Positions 11,915 to 20,891 are shown, numbered from the stretch's first letter. The stretch is 62,693 bases of DNA from Arenimonas metalli CF5-1 (GCF_000747155.1 NZ_AVCK01000064.1:1-62693), one strand, 5' to 3'. Numbers and translations: made by a program. The notes: a model not told the origin generated them from the letters alone.

Positions 11915-12448
11915 ATGACCCTCGTCCGCCGCCTGCTCTGCACCCTCCTCCTGGCCCTGCCGCTGGCCGCCGCGGCCCAGGCCGCCGCGCCGCCCGCCGC
12001 CGATGCCGAAACGCGCAAGGAAGCCCTGCGCCTGCTCGACGCCATGGACATGGACACCCAGCTCGCCGGTGCCCTCAAGGTGATGATGGACATGCAGCTG
12101 CAGGAGAAGCCCGAGCTGGTGCGCTATCGCAGCGTGATGGAGGCCTTCTTCGCCAAGCACATGAGCTACGACGCGCTGCGCGAGCCGCTGGTCGAACTCT
12201 ACGCGCAGGAATTCACCGCCGACGAAATGCGCGCCGCGAGCGACTTCTATTCCACCCCGGCCGGCAAGACCTTCCTGGCCAAGATGCCGCGGATGATGCA
12301 GCTGGGCGGCGAGCTCGGCCAGCGCCAGGTGATGGAGAACATGGGCGAGCTGGTTGCCGCGCTGCAGGCCGAGGACGCGCGCCTGGCCGAGGAAGCGGGT
12401 GCCTCCGGCGCCGACGACGCAGCCGACGCCCCGAGCAACGAAAAATAA
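11915..12448 (+). CDS. DUF2059-domain secreted protein
   Basis: 177 residues with a signal peptide (MTLVRRLLCTLLLALPLAAA, cut near residue 23). The DUF2059 core runs from about 85: the characteristic YDALREPLVELYAQEFTADEMRAASDFYSTPAGKTFLAKMP (about 90-130). The C-terminus is acidic and low-complexity. DUF2059 proteins are small periplasmic helical proteins of unknown function. It lies 72 bp after the acyl-CoA dehydrogenase and may be read through from it. Confidence 0.85.
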   Translation: MTLVRRLLCTLLLALPLAAAAQAAAPPAADAETRKEALRLLDAMDMDTQLAGALKVMMDMQLQEKPELVRYRSVMEAFFAKHMSYDALREPLVELYAQEFTADEMRAASDFYSTPAGKTFLAKMPRMMQLGGELGQRQVMENMGELVAALQAEDARLAEEAGASGADDAADAPSNEK

Positions 12449-12467
12449 GCGAGCGAACCCCGGAGAC

Positions 12468-12488
12468 GGGCGGCGAGCCCCGCCGCCC
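12468..12488. terminator. Hairpin between convergent genes
   Basis: GGGCGGCG (12468-12475) pairs with CGCCGCCC (12481-12488), loop AGCCC. It lies between the DUF2059 stop and the convergent DUF1415 stop. There is no clear U-tract. Confidence 0.5.
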
Positions 12489-12496
12489 TCCCCCGC

Positions 12497-13072
12497 CTAG
12501 CGCGGGAACAGCTTCTTCCAGCCGTCCGGCCCGAGCGCGCGCAGCGCCTCGATGTTGGCTTCGTAGATCCGGTCCGCCTCCGGGAACGCGGCCACCGCCC
12601 GGTCGACGCTGTCTTCCCGCAGCAGGTGCAGCGTCGGGTACGGCGCCCGGTTGCTGTAGTTCGCCATGTCGTCGGCGTCGCTGTCGGCGAACTGGTACTG
12701 CGGGTGGAAACTCGCCACCTGCAGCACGCCGTCCAGCCCGAGCTCCTCGACCGCCGCGTCGGCGACGTCCAGGAAATCGTTGTAGTCGAGGAAATCGCCC
12801 AGCACCCGCGGGTGCACCAGTAGCGTGGTCTCGATGTCGCCCGGGTCGGCCGAGGCCAGCAGCTGCAGTTCGTGCAGCAGGTCCTCGATCAACGCCTCTT
12901 CGGTCTCGGCCTGGCTGACCACGTAGCGGATCTGCCGCTTCACGTGCACCGCCTTGGCGAACGGGCACAGGTTCAGGCCGATCACGGCCTTCTCGAGCCA
13001 GTCGCGCATCGCCGCCACCACCGCCTCGTCGGCCAGCGGCTCGTCACCATGCATCGGATCGTGGGTGTGCAT
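12497..13072 (-). CDS. DUF1415 family protein
   Basis: 191 residues, cytoplasmic. The N-terminal motif VIGLNLCPFAKAV, the central ETTLLVHP and DFLDYNDFLDVADA, and the C-terminal FADSDADDMANYSNRAPYPTLHLLRE followed by YEANIEALRALG are the conserved blocks of DUF1415. The single Cys in LNLCPFA and the acidic and histidine residues suggest an enzyme, but the function is unknown. The ATG at 13072 has a strong GGAGG that overlaps the TAG stop of the upstream oxidoreductase (TAGGAGG), so the two genes are coupled. Confidence 0.88.
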   Translation of the reverse strand: MHTHDPMHGDEPLADEAVVAAMRDWLEKAVIGLNLCPFAKAVHVKRQIRYVVSQAETEEALIEDLLHELQLLASADPGDIETTLLVHPRVLGDFLDYNDFLDVADAAVEELGLDGVLQVASFHPQYQFADSDADDMANYSNRAPYPTLHLLREDSVDRAVAAFPEADRIYEANIEALRALGPDGWKKLFPR

Positions 13073-13080
13073 CGGGCCTC

Positions 13081-14385
13081 CTAACGCGTGAGCCGGGCGG
13101 CCTTGCCCAGGTCGTTCCACCAGTAGCGCGCGAACGAGCGCAGCATGCCACGCCCGAGGTCCGGCGCGCGCCCGTCGGCCAGGCGGTCCATCTGCTGGTA
13201 ATACCAGCCCTGCGCGCCCAGCACGTTCACCATCTTGGGCAGCAGCCACGGGCTGGCCGGCGACAGCCAGCCGCGCGGCCGCAGGTGCAGGCCGCGCTCG
13301 AAGGCCGGCAGCTCGTCGATCTCGCGCGCCAGCAGGCGCCGCGCCACGTCCGGATGCGTGCAGAACGGGCGGGCCAGGCCGATCAGGTCGGTATCGCCGC
13401 TGGCCAGCGCCGCCTCCATGCCGGCGCGGGTGCGGAAGCCGCCGGTCACCATCATCGGCATCGTCGCCACCTTGCGGATGGCGGCGGCGTAATCGAGGAA
13501 ATAGGCCTCGCGGACCTTGGTGCTTTCCCGCACCGCCACCGCGTCGCCGTCGCGACCCGACACGCCAAGCAGGCGCGGCTGCTCGTAGTTGCCGCCGGAG
13601 ATCTCGAGCAGGTCGATCCCGCAACCATTGAGCCGCTGCACCACGCCCAGGCAGTCGGCATGGCTGAAGCCGCCCTTGCGGAAGTCGTCGGAGTTGAGCT
13701 TCACCGACACCGGGAAATCCGCGCCGACCGCCTTGCGCACCGCGCGCACGGCCTCGACGAGGAAGCGCGCGCGGTTCTCGAGCGATCCGCCCCAGGCATC
13801 GGTGCGCTGGTTGGTGACCGGCGAAAGGAAACTGCTGAGCAGGTAGCCATGCGCGCCATGCACCTGCACGCCGGTGAAGCCGGTCTCGCGCGCGATCACC
13901 GCGACCGCGGCGAAGCGCTGCACGAGGTCCAGGATCTCGTCCTCGCGTAGCGCGCGCGGGCGCGCGTAATTGCCCAGCAGCTCCAGCTGCACCGCCGACG
14001 GCCCCACCGGCTGGCGCGTGGCGTAGCGCGGCGACTGCCGGCCCGCGTGCGATACCTGCATCCACAGCCCGTTGCCGCCGACCGTGCCGGCGGCAGCCCA
14101 GGCCCGGAGCCGCGCGCGCGCCTCGGCATCGACGCTCGGCGCATGCGTGGTATCGATGGCGACGTTGCCCGGGCGCTCGATCACGTGCCGGTCGATCATC
14201 ACGTTGCCGGTGATATGCAGGCCGGCGCCGCCTTCGCTCCAGGCGCGGTAGAGGCGAACGTGGCGCTCGGTCGCGCGCAGCCGCGCGTCGCCCAGGCCTT
14301 CGGTCATCGCCGCCTTGCACAGGCGGTTGGGGATGACGGCACCGCAGGGCAGTTCCAGCGGCTGGGCCAGGGGATCGTTCATCAC
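13081..14385 (-). CDS. NADH:flavin oxidoreductase, Old Yellow Enzyme family
   Basis: 434 residues; FMN-dependent TIM barrel that reduces activated C=C bonds. Seen: NRLCKAAMTEGL (barrel strand 1 and FMN contact), WMQVSHAGRQ (FMN/active-site His), VQVHGAHGYLLSSFLSPVTNQR (NxRxD-type signature, continuing TDAWGGSLENRARF), VSVKLNSDDF, and MVTGGFRT with GLARPF at the phosphate site. There is no C-terminal Fe-S/NAD extension, so this is the single-domain form. Tandem ATGs at 14385 and 14382 could both be used. It is transcribed ahead of the DUF1415 gene. Confidence 0.9.
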   Translation of the reverse strand: MMNDPLAQPLELPCGAVIPNRLCKAAMTEGLGDARLRATERHVRLYRAWSEGGAGLHITGNVMIDRHVIERPGNVAIDTTHAPSVDAEARARLRAWAAAGTVGGNGLWMQVSHAGRQSPRYATRQPVGPSAVQLELLGNYARPRALREDEILDLVQRFAAVAVIARETGFTGVQVHGAHGYLLSSFLSPVTNQRTDAWGGSLENRARFLVEAVRAVRKAVGADFPVSVKLNSDDFRKGGFSHADCLGVVQRLNGCGIDLLEISGGNYEQPRLLGVSGRDGDAVAVRESTKVREAYFLDYAAAIRKVATMPMMVTGGFRTRAGMEAALASGDTDLIGLARPFCTHPDVARRLLAREIDELPAFERGLHLRPRGWLSPASPWLLPKMVNVLGAQGWYYQQMDRLADGRAPDLGRGMLRSFARYWWNDLGKAARLTR

Positions 14386-14482
14386 GGGTTCGCAGGCCGG
14401 TTCGGGACGGCCAAGATACCGGATTCACGACGCGCGCCGCGGGCCGGGCTAGAGTGGCGCCACTCCACCGCCAAGGCCCGCC

Positions 14483-14878
14483 ATGCACCCGCTGATCGCC
14501 CTCGTCACCCTGCTCACGATCGTCCTGATGATCGCCTGCACGATCCTGGTCGGCCGCGCCCGCGGCAAGTACAAGATCCAGGCCCCGGCCACCACCGGCC
14601 ACGAGGGCTTCGAGCGCGCGTTCCGCGTGCAGATGAACACTCAGGAAGGCGCGATCATGTTCCTGCCGACGCTGTGGCTGGCGGCGTATTTCGGCAATCC
14701 GGAGTGGGCGGCGCTGGCCGGCGCGGTGTGGCTGGCCGGGCGCATCTGGTACGCGGCGGCTTACGCCGTGCCGGGCCGCAACCGCGGCCCGGGCTTCGCC
14801 ATCAGCCTGCTGGCGCTGGCGGTGCTGCTGGTGATGGCCTCCTGGGGCCTCACCTGGACGCTGCTGCTGGCCGGCTGA
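14483..14878 (+). CDS. MAPEG family membrane protein
   Basis: 131 residues with four membrane helices. The MAPEG signature is the loop after helix 1, FERAFRVQMNTQE (about 50-62), matching ExxxRxQxNxxE, where glutathione and the lipid substrate bind in eukaryotic homologues. Length and helix spacing fit the bacterial MGST-like group. The function may be glutathione-dependent detoxification of lipid peroxides, but bacterial members are poorly characterised. A TAGAGT about 28 bases before the ATG is a possible -10 box. It diverges from the OYE gene. Confidence 0.85.
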   Translation: MHPLIALVTLLTIVLMIACTILVGRARGKYKIQAPATTGHEGFERAFRVQMNTQEGAIMFLPTLWLAAYFGNPEWAALAGAVWLAGRIWYAAAYAVPGRNRGPGFAISLLALAVLLVMASWGLTWTLLLAG

Positions 14879-14891
14879 GTCCTGCCCGGAC

Positions 14892-14912
14892 CGCGGGGCC
14901 GGCGGCCCCGCG
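14892..14912. terminator. GC-rich hairpin between convergent genes
   Basis: CGCGGGGCC (14892-14900) pairs with GGCCCCGCG (14904-14912) around a 3-base loop, between the MAPEG gene and the convergent sensor-domain gene. No U-tract follows. Confidence 0.5.
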
Positions 14913-14928
14913 ATCCACCCCGCCGGAA

Positions 14929-15840
14929 TCAGTGCTGCGCGGTCTTCACCAGCAGGTGCTTCGCGAGCGCACCGTGCACCTTGCCGACGCCGCGGGCCAG
15001 GTGCAGCACCACGAACAGGCCCAGCACGCCCACCACGACCAGCACCGGCCCCGCCACCAGCGGGCTGGCGAATGGCCACACGTGCAGCGTGCCGTCGAAA
15101 TCCAGCAGGCCCAGGCCCTCCAGCAGCGCGGCGAAGCCGCCGACCACCAGGCCCAGCGACACCGACAGCCCGGCGATCGCCGCGGTGAAGTACAGCGTGC
15201 CCAGCGGCAGCATCAGCACCTGGTAAAGCATGGCCGACCAGGTGCGCGGATCGGTGAACATCGCCGCGATCCGCTCCAGCCACGGCAGCCCGCGGCCCAC
15301 GTAAAGCGGCCGGCGCGGCATGCGCTCGCCCAGCATCGCTTCCACCAGCCGCCCTTCCACCAGCGCCAGCAGCCGCACGATGCCGACGAAGAGGATCACG
15401 ACGGGGATGCCGATGACCAGCATCGCCATGCCCGCCGACAGGCTCAGGCCGGTCACCACCGTCGTGAAGTAGACGATGCCCGTGGCCAGCGACAGCAGCA
15501 TGTAGAACAGCGCCGTCCAGGCGCGCGAATCCGCCGCCACGCCAAAGAATCGACCGGCGAGGCTGGCGCGCGGCGCCGGCGGCGGCGTGCGCAGCGCCTG
15601 CGCCACCTGGACTTCGGTGTCGCGGTAGATCGCGGCGACTTCGGCCGGGTCGCCGTAGCTGCCGGCGATGCTGGCCAGCAGCGTGGCCTCGTCGGTGCCG
15701 GGGTTTTCGGCCAGCTCGGAGCGCAGGTATTCCTCGGCGTCGTACAGCGCGTCCTGCACCAGCGAGGGATCGGCGCCGCGCAGCTCGCGGCGCAGCGCGT
15801 CGAGGTATTCGGGGATGGTGCCCGGGGTGGCGGTATTCAT
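14929..15840 (-). CDS. Membrane protein with DUF1700-like N-terminus and sensor-type domain
   Basis: 303 residues. The first about 85 are soluble and resemble the DUF1700/HAAS domain found beside PadR regulators (LDALRRELRGADP, DALYDAEEYLRSELAE, IAGSYGDPAEVAAIYRD). The rest holds about four hydrophobic segments arranged as two similar halves (FTTVVTGLSLSAGMAMLVIG and FTAAIAGLSVSLGLVVGG), the layout of the bacterial 'sensor' domain. It overlaps the upstream PadR gene by 4 bases (ATGA), a common pairing in which the regulator senses envelope stress and the membrane protein is its partner. Ligand unknown. Confidence 0.8.
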   Translation of the reverse strand: MNTATPGTIPEYLDALRRELRGADPSLVQDALYDAEEYLRSELAENPGTDEATLLASIAGSYGDPAEVAAIYRDTEVQVAQALRTPPPAPRASLAGRFFGVAADSRAWTALFYMLLSLATGIVYFTTVVTGLSLSAGMAMLVIGIPVVILFVGIVRLLALVEGRLVEAMLGERMPRRPLYVGRGLPWLERIAAMFTDPRTWSAMLYQVLMLPLGTLYFTAAIAGLSVSLGLVVGGFAALLEGLGLLDFDGTLHVWPFASPLVAGPVLVVVGVLGLFVVLHLARGVGKVHGALAKHLLVKTAQH

Positions 15841-16202
15841 CGCAGTTGTCCTTCCAGCACGGCGTCGACGGATTGGCGGGTGGTGTCCCAGCTCGTTCGC
15901 CACTCGGCCAGCACGCGCCGGCCCAGTGGGGTGATGCGGTAGTAGCGGCGCGGCGGACCGCTGACCGAGGGCTCGACGTGGCTGTCGGCCAGGCCGGCGG
16001 CGCTGAGGTTGCGCAGCACGGGGTACAGGGCGCTCTGCTTGCCGCCCAGCAGCGGGTCGCCGGTCTGCTCGAGGCGCTTGGCGATCTGGTAGCCGTACAG
16101 CGGCTCGCCGGACTGGGCCAGGACGGCCAGCAGCACCAGGGAAACGGTCCCGGTACTGAGCTCCTTCTGGAACTTCTTCAGGTGCGGCTCGGTGTCGCTC
16201 AT
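15837..16202 (-). CDS. PadR-family transcriptional regulator
   Basis: 121 residues, a winged-helix DNA-binding protein. Characteristic PadR features are VSLVLLAVLAQSGEPLYGYQIAKRL (helices 1-2), GGKQSALYPVLRNLSAAGL (recognition helix) and the wing RRYYRITPLGRRVL. The ATG at 16202 was chosen because GGAGAG precedes it; an in-frame start at 16253 would add a non-homologous extension. It is first in a two-gene unit with the sensor-domain protein and most likely represses it. Its divergent neighbour is the dioxygenase gene at 16344. Confidence 0.9.
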   Translation of the reverse strand: MSDTEPHLKKFQKELSTGTVSLVLLAVLAQSGEPLYGYQIAKRLEQTGDPLLGGKQSALYPVLRNLSAAGLADSHVEPSVSGPPRRYYRITPLGRRVLAEWRTSWDTTRQSVDAVLEGQLR

Positions 16203-16343
16203 CGCACTCTCCGGGCGCTGGGTATAGCGCCATTGACGGTATCGTTGAGTCAATACTAGGCAAACTGCCCGGGGGCTTCGCAGTGCCGGAAGTCAGGGTG
16301 GTAATGTCTTGTCCAAAGCCACCCCCGACCGGAGAAGTCCTCG

Positions 16344-17132
16344 ATGAGCGCTGCGTCCATGAACGGCCCGATGCCCGCGGTTTTCCTGGGGCACGGTTCG
16401 CCAATGAACGCCATCGAGGACAACGCCTGGCGGCGAAGTTGGCAGGCCCTGGGCCAGCGCCTGCCGCGGCCGAAGGCCATCCTCTGCATCTCGGCGCACT
16501 GGGAAACTCAGGGCGTGTACGTCAGCTCGACCGAGAAGCCCGAGACCATCCACGACTTCCACGGGTTCCCGCGGGCGCTGTTCGACGTGCGCTACCCGGC
16601 CCCGGGCAGCCCGGCGCTGGCGCATCGCGTCGCCGAACTGATCCCCCAGCCGCGCGTGCATCTCGACAGCCACCGCGGCCTCGACCACGGCGCCTGGGGC
16701 GTGCTTCGCCCGATGTACCCGGAAGCCGACATCCCGGTGGTCCAGCTGAGCCTGTCGAGCCTGCAGCCGGGCGCGTGGCACTACGACCTGGCGCGCCAGC
16801 TGGCGCCGCTGCGCGACGAGGGCGTGCTGGTGGTGGGCAGCGGCAACATCGTGCACAACCTGCGCCACTGGAAGCAGAACCAGGCCGATCCCTACGACTG
16901 GGCCCAGCGCTTCGACGAAGACATCGCCGACCGCATCGCCGAGGGCCACCACGAGGGCATGCTCGGCTACGAAACCCTGGGCCCGGATGCGCTTCTCGCC
17001 ATCCCGACGCCCGAGCACTACCTGCCCCTGCTCTACATCCTGGCCCTGCAGCGCCAGGACGACGCGGTCGAGTTCTTCAACGACAGCGTGGCCAGCTCGA
17101 TCTCGATGCGCTCCGTGCTGATCGGCGCCTGA
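16344..17132 (+). CDS. LigB-fold extradiol dioxygenase (YgiD/DODA-like)
   Basis: 262 residues. Class III extradiol ring-cleavage fold: FLGHGSPMNA (metal His, about 14-23), CISAHWET (second His, about 48-55), HDFHGFP (about 69), LDHGAWGVLRPMYPEADIPVVQLS (about 115-138) and GSGNIVHNL (about 165). This is the 4,5-DOPA dioxygenase-like YgiD type, usually binding Zn or Fe. A GGAGAAG is upstream of the ATG. The gene leads a run of three tightly spaced genes (6-bp gap to the symporter). The physiological substrate is unknown. Confidence 0.9.
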   Translation: MSAASMNGPMPAVFLGHGSPMNAIEDNAWRRSWQALGQRLPRPKAILCISAHWETQGVYVSSTEKPETIHDFHGFPRALFDVRYPAPGSPALAHRVAELIPQPRVHLDSHRGLDHGAWGVLRPMYPEADIPVVQLSLSSLQPGAWHYDLARQLAPLRDEGVLVVGSGNIVHNLRHWKQNQADPYDWAQRFDEDIADRIAEGHHEGMLGYETLGPDALLAIPTPEHYLPLLYILALQRQDDAVEFFNDSVASSISMRSVLIGA

Positions 17133-17138
17133 GCACGC

Positions 17139-18005
17139 ATGGCCGACAATCAACTCCTGGTCGTCTTCCTGCCCATCGCCCTGGCCGTGGTGATGGCGGG
17201 GCTGGGCCTGCACCTCACGCTGGCCGACTTCCGGCGCGTGCTGCAGGTGCCGCGCGCCGTGGCCGTGGCGCTGGTGGTACAGACCCTGCTGCTGCCGCCG
17301 GTGGCGATCGGGCTGTGCCTGGCCTTCGCGCTCCCGGGTGAGCTGGCCCTGGGCCTGGTGCTGCTGGCCGCGTCGCCGGGTGGCGTCACCGCCAACCTGT
17401 TCAGCCACATCACGCGCGGCGACGTCGCGCTCAACATCACGCTCACCGCCATCAACAGCCTGCTCGCGCTGCTGACGCTGCCGCTGTGGACCGCGCTGGC
17501 GCTGTCGTGGTTCCTCGGCGCCGAGGCGCACGTGCCGCCGCCGGTGGGCAAGGTGCTGGAAGTGGCCGTGCTGGTGATCGCCCCGGTCACGCTGGGCATG
17601 GCGCTGCGCGCCTGGTACCCGAAGCTGGCCGATGCCGCCGAGAAGCCCGTGCGCTCGCTGTCCTCGCTGCTGCTGGGCGTGCTGATCGCGCTGGCCTTCT
17701 ATTCCGAATGGGACACCGTTCGGGCCTTCGCGCCGGTGGTCGGGCTGGCCTGCATCAGCTTCAACCTGGCCAGCCTGCTGTCGGGCTACTTCGCGGCCAA
17801 GGGCGCACGCCTGGCCGAACCGCAGGCGATCGCGATCGGCTTCGAGATCGGCATCCACAACGGGACGCTGGCCATCTTCATCGCCATCGAAGTGCTGGGC
17901 CGCACCCAGGCCACCATCGCCCCGGCGATCTACTCGCTGAGCATGTACCTCACCGGCGCGCTGTTCGCCGCCTGGCTGCTGCACCGCCGGAAGCGCGTGA
18001 AGTGA
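17139..18005 (+). CDS. Bile acid:sodium symporter family protein
   Basis: 288 residues, about nine or ten membrane helices. Family features: GLHLTLADFRRVLQVPRAV near the N-terminus, LLAASPGGVTANLFSHI (about 82-98, the Na+ site region), and a crossing region with AIGFEIGIHNGTLAIF (about 232-247). Members transport organic anions with Na+; bacterial substrates include pantoate and other acids. It is 6 bp after the dioxygenase gene and overlaps the methyltransferase by GTGA, so all three appear to form one operon. Confidence 0.9.
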   Translation: MADNQLLVVFLPIALAVVMAGLGLHLTLADFRRVLQVPRAVAVALVVQTLLLPPVAIGLCLAFALPGELALGLVLLAASPGGVTANLFSHITRGDVALNITLTAINSLLALLTLPLWTALALSWFLGAEAHVPPPVGKVLEVAVLVIAPVTLGMALRAWYPKLADAAEKPVRSLSSLLLGVLIALAFYSEWDTVRAFAPVVGLACISFNLASLLSGYFAAKGARLAEPQAIAIGFEIGIHNGTLAIFIAIEVLGRTQATIAPAIYSLSMYLTGALFAAWLLHRRKRVK

Positions 18006-18595
18006 GCAAGGCCTACGACAAGCGCTACTTCGACACCTGGTACCGGCAGCGCGACCTCGGCGGCAAGGCAGCGCTGGCGCGCAAGGTGGCGCTGGCCGTC
18101 GCGCTGGCGGAATACCACCTGGGCCGCCCGGTCCGATCGGTGCTGGACGTGGGCTGCGGCGAAGGCGCCTGGCGCGCGCCGCTGCTGGCGCTGCGGCCGA
18201 AGCTGCACTACATGGGGCTGGATTCGAGCGAATATGCGATCGCCCGCCACGGCGCCCGCCGCAACCTGCACTGGCTGCCCTTCGGCGACCTGGCCGCGCT
18301 GCCGCCCATCAAGCCCGTGGACCTGCTGGTGTGTTCGGACGTGATGCACTACCTGTCGGACGAAGAGCTCAAGCGCGGCCTGGCCGAGTTCGCGCGCCTC
18401 TGCGACGGCGTCGCCTTCCTCGAGGTGTTCGCCGAGGGCGACGAGATCATCGGCGACCTGCAAGAGATGCGGCGCCGACCCGCGGCCTGGTACCGCCGCG
18501 CCTTCGCCCGCGCGGGGTTCACCGCGGTCGGCTCGCACACCTACCTCAGCGCCCCGGTCGCCGCGGCGGCCACCGCGCTCGAACTGCCGCGCTGA
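18002..18595 (+). CDS. Class I SAM-dependent methyltransferase
   Basis: 197 residues with a GTG start overlapping the symporter stop (GTGA). The SAM-binding motif I is LDVGCGEGAWR (about 43-53), then motif II with the acidic residue in YMGLDSSEYAI (about 68-78), and motif IV LLVCSDVMHYLSDEEL (about 108-123). There is a single Rossmann domain and no substrate-specific domain. An in-frame opening runs far upstream but lies inside the symporter gene, so the GTG at 18002 is the only sensible start. Substrate unknown. Confidence 0.85.
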   Translation: MSKAYDKRYFDTWYRQRDLGGKAALARKVALAVALAEYHLGRPVRSVLDVGCGEGAWRAPLLALRPKLHYMGLDSSEYAIARHGARRNLHWLPFGDLAALPPIKPVDLLVCSDVMHYLSDEELKRGLAEFARLCDGVAFLEVFAEGDEIIGDLQEMRRRPAAWYRRAFARAGFTAVGSHTYLSAPVAAAATALELPR

Positions 18596-18640
18596 CTCGA
18601 TAGCTGCACGCGCGACTGCTTCCGCAGGTAACCTGCGTCC

Positions 18641-19630
18641 ATGACCGACGCGCCCAGCGACACGCCCTACGCCGACCTCGGCCCCGACCGCATCCTCGAT
18701 GCCGTGGAATCGCTCGGGCTGGCCAGCGACGGGCGCGTGCTGTCGCTCAACAGCTACGAGAACCGCGTCTACCGCATCGGCATCGAGGGCGGCCCGCCGC
18801 TGGTGGCCAAGTTCTACCGGCCCGGCCGCTGGACCGACGCGGCGATCGCGGAGGAGCACGCCTTCTCGGCCGAGCTGCTGGCCGCCGACCTCTCGGTGGT
18901 GGCGCCGATCGTGCACCAGGGGCGCACGCTGCACCCGTTCGAGGGCCATCGCTTCGCGCTGTTCCCGCTGCGCGGCGGCCACGCGCCGGAGCTGGGCGAC
19001 CGCGCGGTGCTGACCCACCTCGGGCGCGTGCTGGGCCGGATGCACGCGGTCGGCGACGGTGCCCGCTTCGAACATCGCGGGCGCATCGGCATCGAAAGCC
19101 ACGCGGAGGCGCCGGTGGATTTCCTGCTGGAAGGCCACTGGATCCCGCCCGAGCTCGAGGACAATTTCGCCACCCTGGCCGATGCGCTGGTGGATGCGAT
19201 GGACGACGCCTGGGCGCGCGCCGGTGACGTGCACGAACTGCGCCTGCACGGCGACTGCCACCCCGGCAACATCCTGTGGCGCGAGCACCAGGCCCACTTC
19301 GTGGACCTCGACGACTGCCTGTCGGGCCCCGCGGTGCAGGACCTGTGGATGCTGGCCGGCCGCCGCGAGGACAGCGCCGCGCCGCTGCGCTGGCTGCTGG
19401 AAGGTTACGAGCAGTTCCGCCGCTTCGACCGCCGCGAGCTGCACCTGGTGGAAGTGATGCGCACCCTGCGCCTGCTGCACTACAACGCCTGGATCGCCCG
19501 CCGCTGGCACGACCCCGCCTTCCCCGCCGCCTTCCCCTGGTTCGAAGCCCCTCGCCACTGGGAATCCGTCATCACCCAAATGCAGGAACAACTCGCCGCC
19601 CTCCACGAACCCCCGCCCGATCCGACCTGA
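18641..19630 (+). CDS. srkA: Stress response kinase A (SrkA/YihE/RdoA)
   Basis: 329 residues, the size of SrkA. Kinase-like APH fold: NSYENRVYRIG (nucleotide loop, about 37-47), PLVAKFYRPGRW (Lys, about 53-64), EEHAFSAELL, the catalytic loop LHGDCHPGNILW (about 205-216) and the metal Asp in FVDLDDCLSGPAVQDLW (about 224-240). SrkA phosphorylates Ser/Thr and counters MazF- and stress-driven death in E. coli. It starts 45 bp after the methyltransferase gene, so it may be read from the same transcript. In E. coli srkA precedes dsbA; that neighbour is absent here. Confidence 0.93.
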   Translation: MTDAPSDTPYADLGPDRILDAVESLGLASDGRVLSLNSYENRVYRIGIEGGPPLVAKFYRPGRWTDAAIAEEHAFSAELLAADLSVVAPIVHQGRTLHPFEGHRFALFPLRGGHAPELGDRAVLTHLGRVLGRMHAVGDGARFEHRGRIGIESHAEAPVDFLLEGHWIPPELEDNFATLADALVDAMDDAWARAGDVHELRLHGDCHPGNILWREHQAHFVDLDDCLSGPAVQDLWMLAGRREDSAAPLRWLLEGYEQFRRFDRRELHLVEVMRTLRLLHYNAWIARRWHDPAFPAAFPWFEAPRHWESVITQMQEQLAALHEPPPDPT

Positions 19631-19670
19631 GGTTACCGAGGCGATTCGGCGCGGGGTGGGAGAGCACAAT

Positions 19671-19810
19671 TTGAACGCGGATCAAGGCAGATGAACGCGG
19701 ATAAATGCGGATAGGGCAAAAGCGATGGGAGTGGTTTTTCGCTTCCTGACCGTTTTCGTCCTTGCTCTATCCGTGTTTATCCGCGTTCATCCGCTTTGAT
19801 CCGCGTTGAA
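19671..19810. repeat. Intergenic inverted repeat with ACGCGGAT units, copy 1
   Basis: Arms of about 50 bases (19671-19719 and about 19761-19810) are imperfect inverted copies. Each holds three or four spaced copies of the motif CGGAT preceded by AACG or similar (GAACGCGGAT, GAACGCGGATAA, ATGCGGATAG). A second copy lies at 47491-47640. No ORF is inside. It resembles dispersed palindromic repeats common in xanthomonads. Confidence 0.8.
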
Positions 19811-19876
19811 GGCTCTGATCCCCACCCATGCGGATACGTTACGCTGCGCCAAGAACCCCGACGAGGAAGACGAGCC

Positions 19877-20794
19877 ATGACGCTGCGCCCTGCCCTGCTT
19901 GCCCTTGCCCTGGTGCTGCCGCTGGGCAGCGCCAGCGCCACCAGCCCGCCGCAGAAGGCGCTGACCATGCAGGAAGTGCTCGACGCCTCGACGCCGGACG
20001 ACTGGCGCGCGCTCGATCCCGAGAACACCCTCTACCTCGAACTGGCCGGCGGCCGGGTCGTGATCGAACTCGCGCCCGAGTTCGCGCCGCAGCACGTCGC
20101 CAACATCCGTACCCTGGTGCGTGCCGGCTACTTCGACGGGCTCACCATCAACCGCTCGCAGGACAACTTCGTCGTGCAGTGGGGCGATGCCGAGGGCGAG
20201 GACCCGGCCAAGGCACGCCCAATGGGCGAGGCCAAGGCGAAACTGCCCGCCGAGTTCACCCGCACCAGCGAAGGCCTCGAATTCGCCCGCCTGCCCGACG
20301 CCGACGGCTGGGCCCCGGAGGTCGGCTTCGTGCAGGGCTTCCCGGCGGCGCGCGACCCGAAGGCCGGCATCGCCTGGCTGGCGCACTGCTACGCCACCGT
20401 CGGCGCCGGCCGCGCCACGGCCGCGGACAGCAGCACCGGTAACCAGCTTTACGTGGTCACCGGCCAGTCGCCGCGCCAGCTCGACCGCAACATCACCACC
20501 GTCGGCCGCGTCGTGCAGGGGATGGAGCTGCTTAGCGTGCTGCCGCGCGGCACCGGCCCGCTGGGCTTCTACGAGAAGCCGGAGCAGCGGGTGCCGATGC
20601 TGTCGATCAAGCTCGCCGCCGACGTGCCCGAAGCCGAGCGCACCCGGCTCGAAGTCTTCCGCACCGACCGCCCGGCCTTCGCCAGGCTGGTGGAATCGCG
20701 CCGCAACCGCCGCGACGACTGGTACGTGCACCCGGCCGGCCACATCGACCTGTGCAACGTGCCGGTGCCGGTGCGCGCCGCCGTCACCCCGTAA
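19877..20794 (+). CDS. Secreted cyclophilin-type peptidyl-prolyl isomerase
   Basis: 305 residues. Signal peptide [21 protein letters not shown] (about 1-21). The cyclophilin domain begins near 55: [29 protein letters not shown], then [21 protein letters not shown] and the later [32 protein letters not shown]. An insertion with [21 protein letters not shown] enlarges it relative to the about 165-residue PpiA. The active-site Arg of FHR(V/I) appears as NRS, so catalysis may be weak. The ATG at 19877 starts the signal peptide. Confidence 0.85.
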   Translation: MTLRPALLALALVLPLGSASATSPPQKALTMQEVLDASTPDDWRALDPENTLYLELAGGRVVIELAPEFAPQHVANIRTLVRAGYFDGLTINRSQDNFVVQWGDAEGEDPAKARPMGEAKAKLPAEFTRTSEGLEFARLPDADGWAPEVGFVQGFPAARDPKAGIAWLAHCYATVGAGRATAADSSTGNQLYVVTGQSPRQLDRNITTVGRVVQGMELLSVLPRGTGPLGFYEKPEQRVPMLSIKLAADVPEAERTRLEVFRTDRPAFARLVESRRNRRDDWYVHPAGHIDLCNVPVPVRAAVTP

Positions 20795-20891
20795 GGTACC
20801 GCCCGCCGCGCCCGGGCGGGACCGCCGGCATCGCCCTGGCCTCGCGGGGCCAAAGGGTCCCGCGGCCGCGCCGGCGTGGGACAATGCGCGC

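Noticed and set aside
12497-15283. A 928-codon open frame on the minus strand
   Set aside because: Its 3' part is the DUF1415 gene, but the rest runs antisense or out of frame through the OYE-like gene and the MAPEG gene. Long spurious frames are expected at this GC content.
19671-19810. Insertion sequence
   Set aside because: There are inverted repeats but no transposase frame and no target duplication that I can see.
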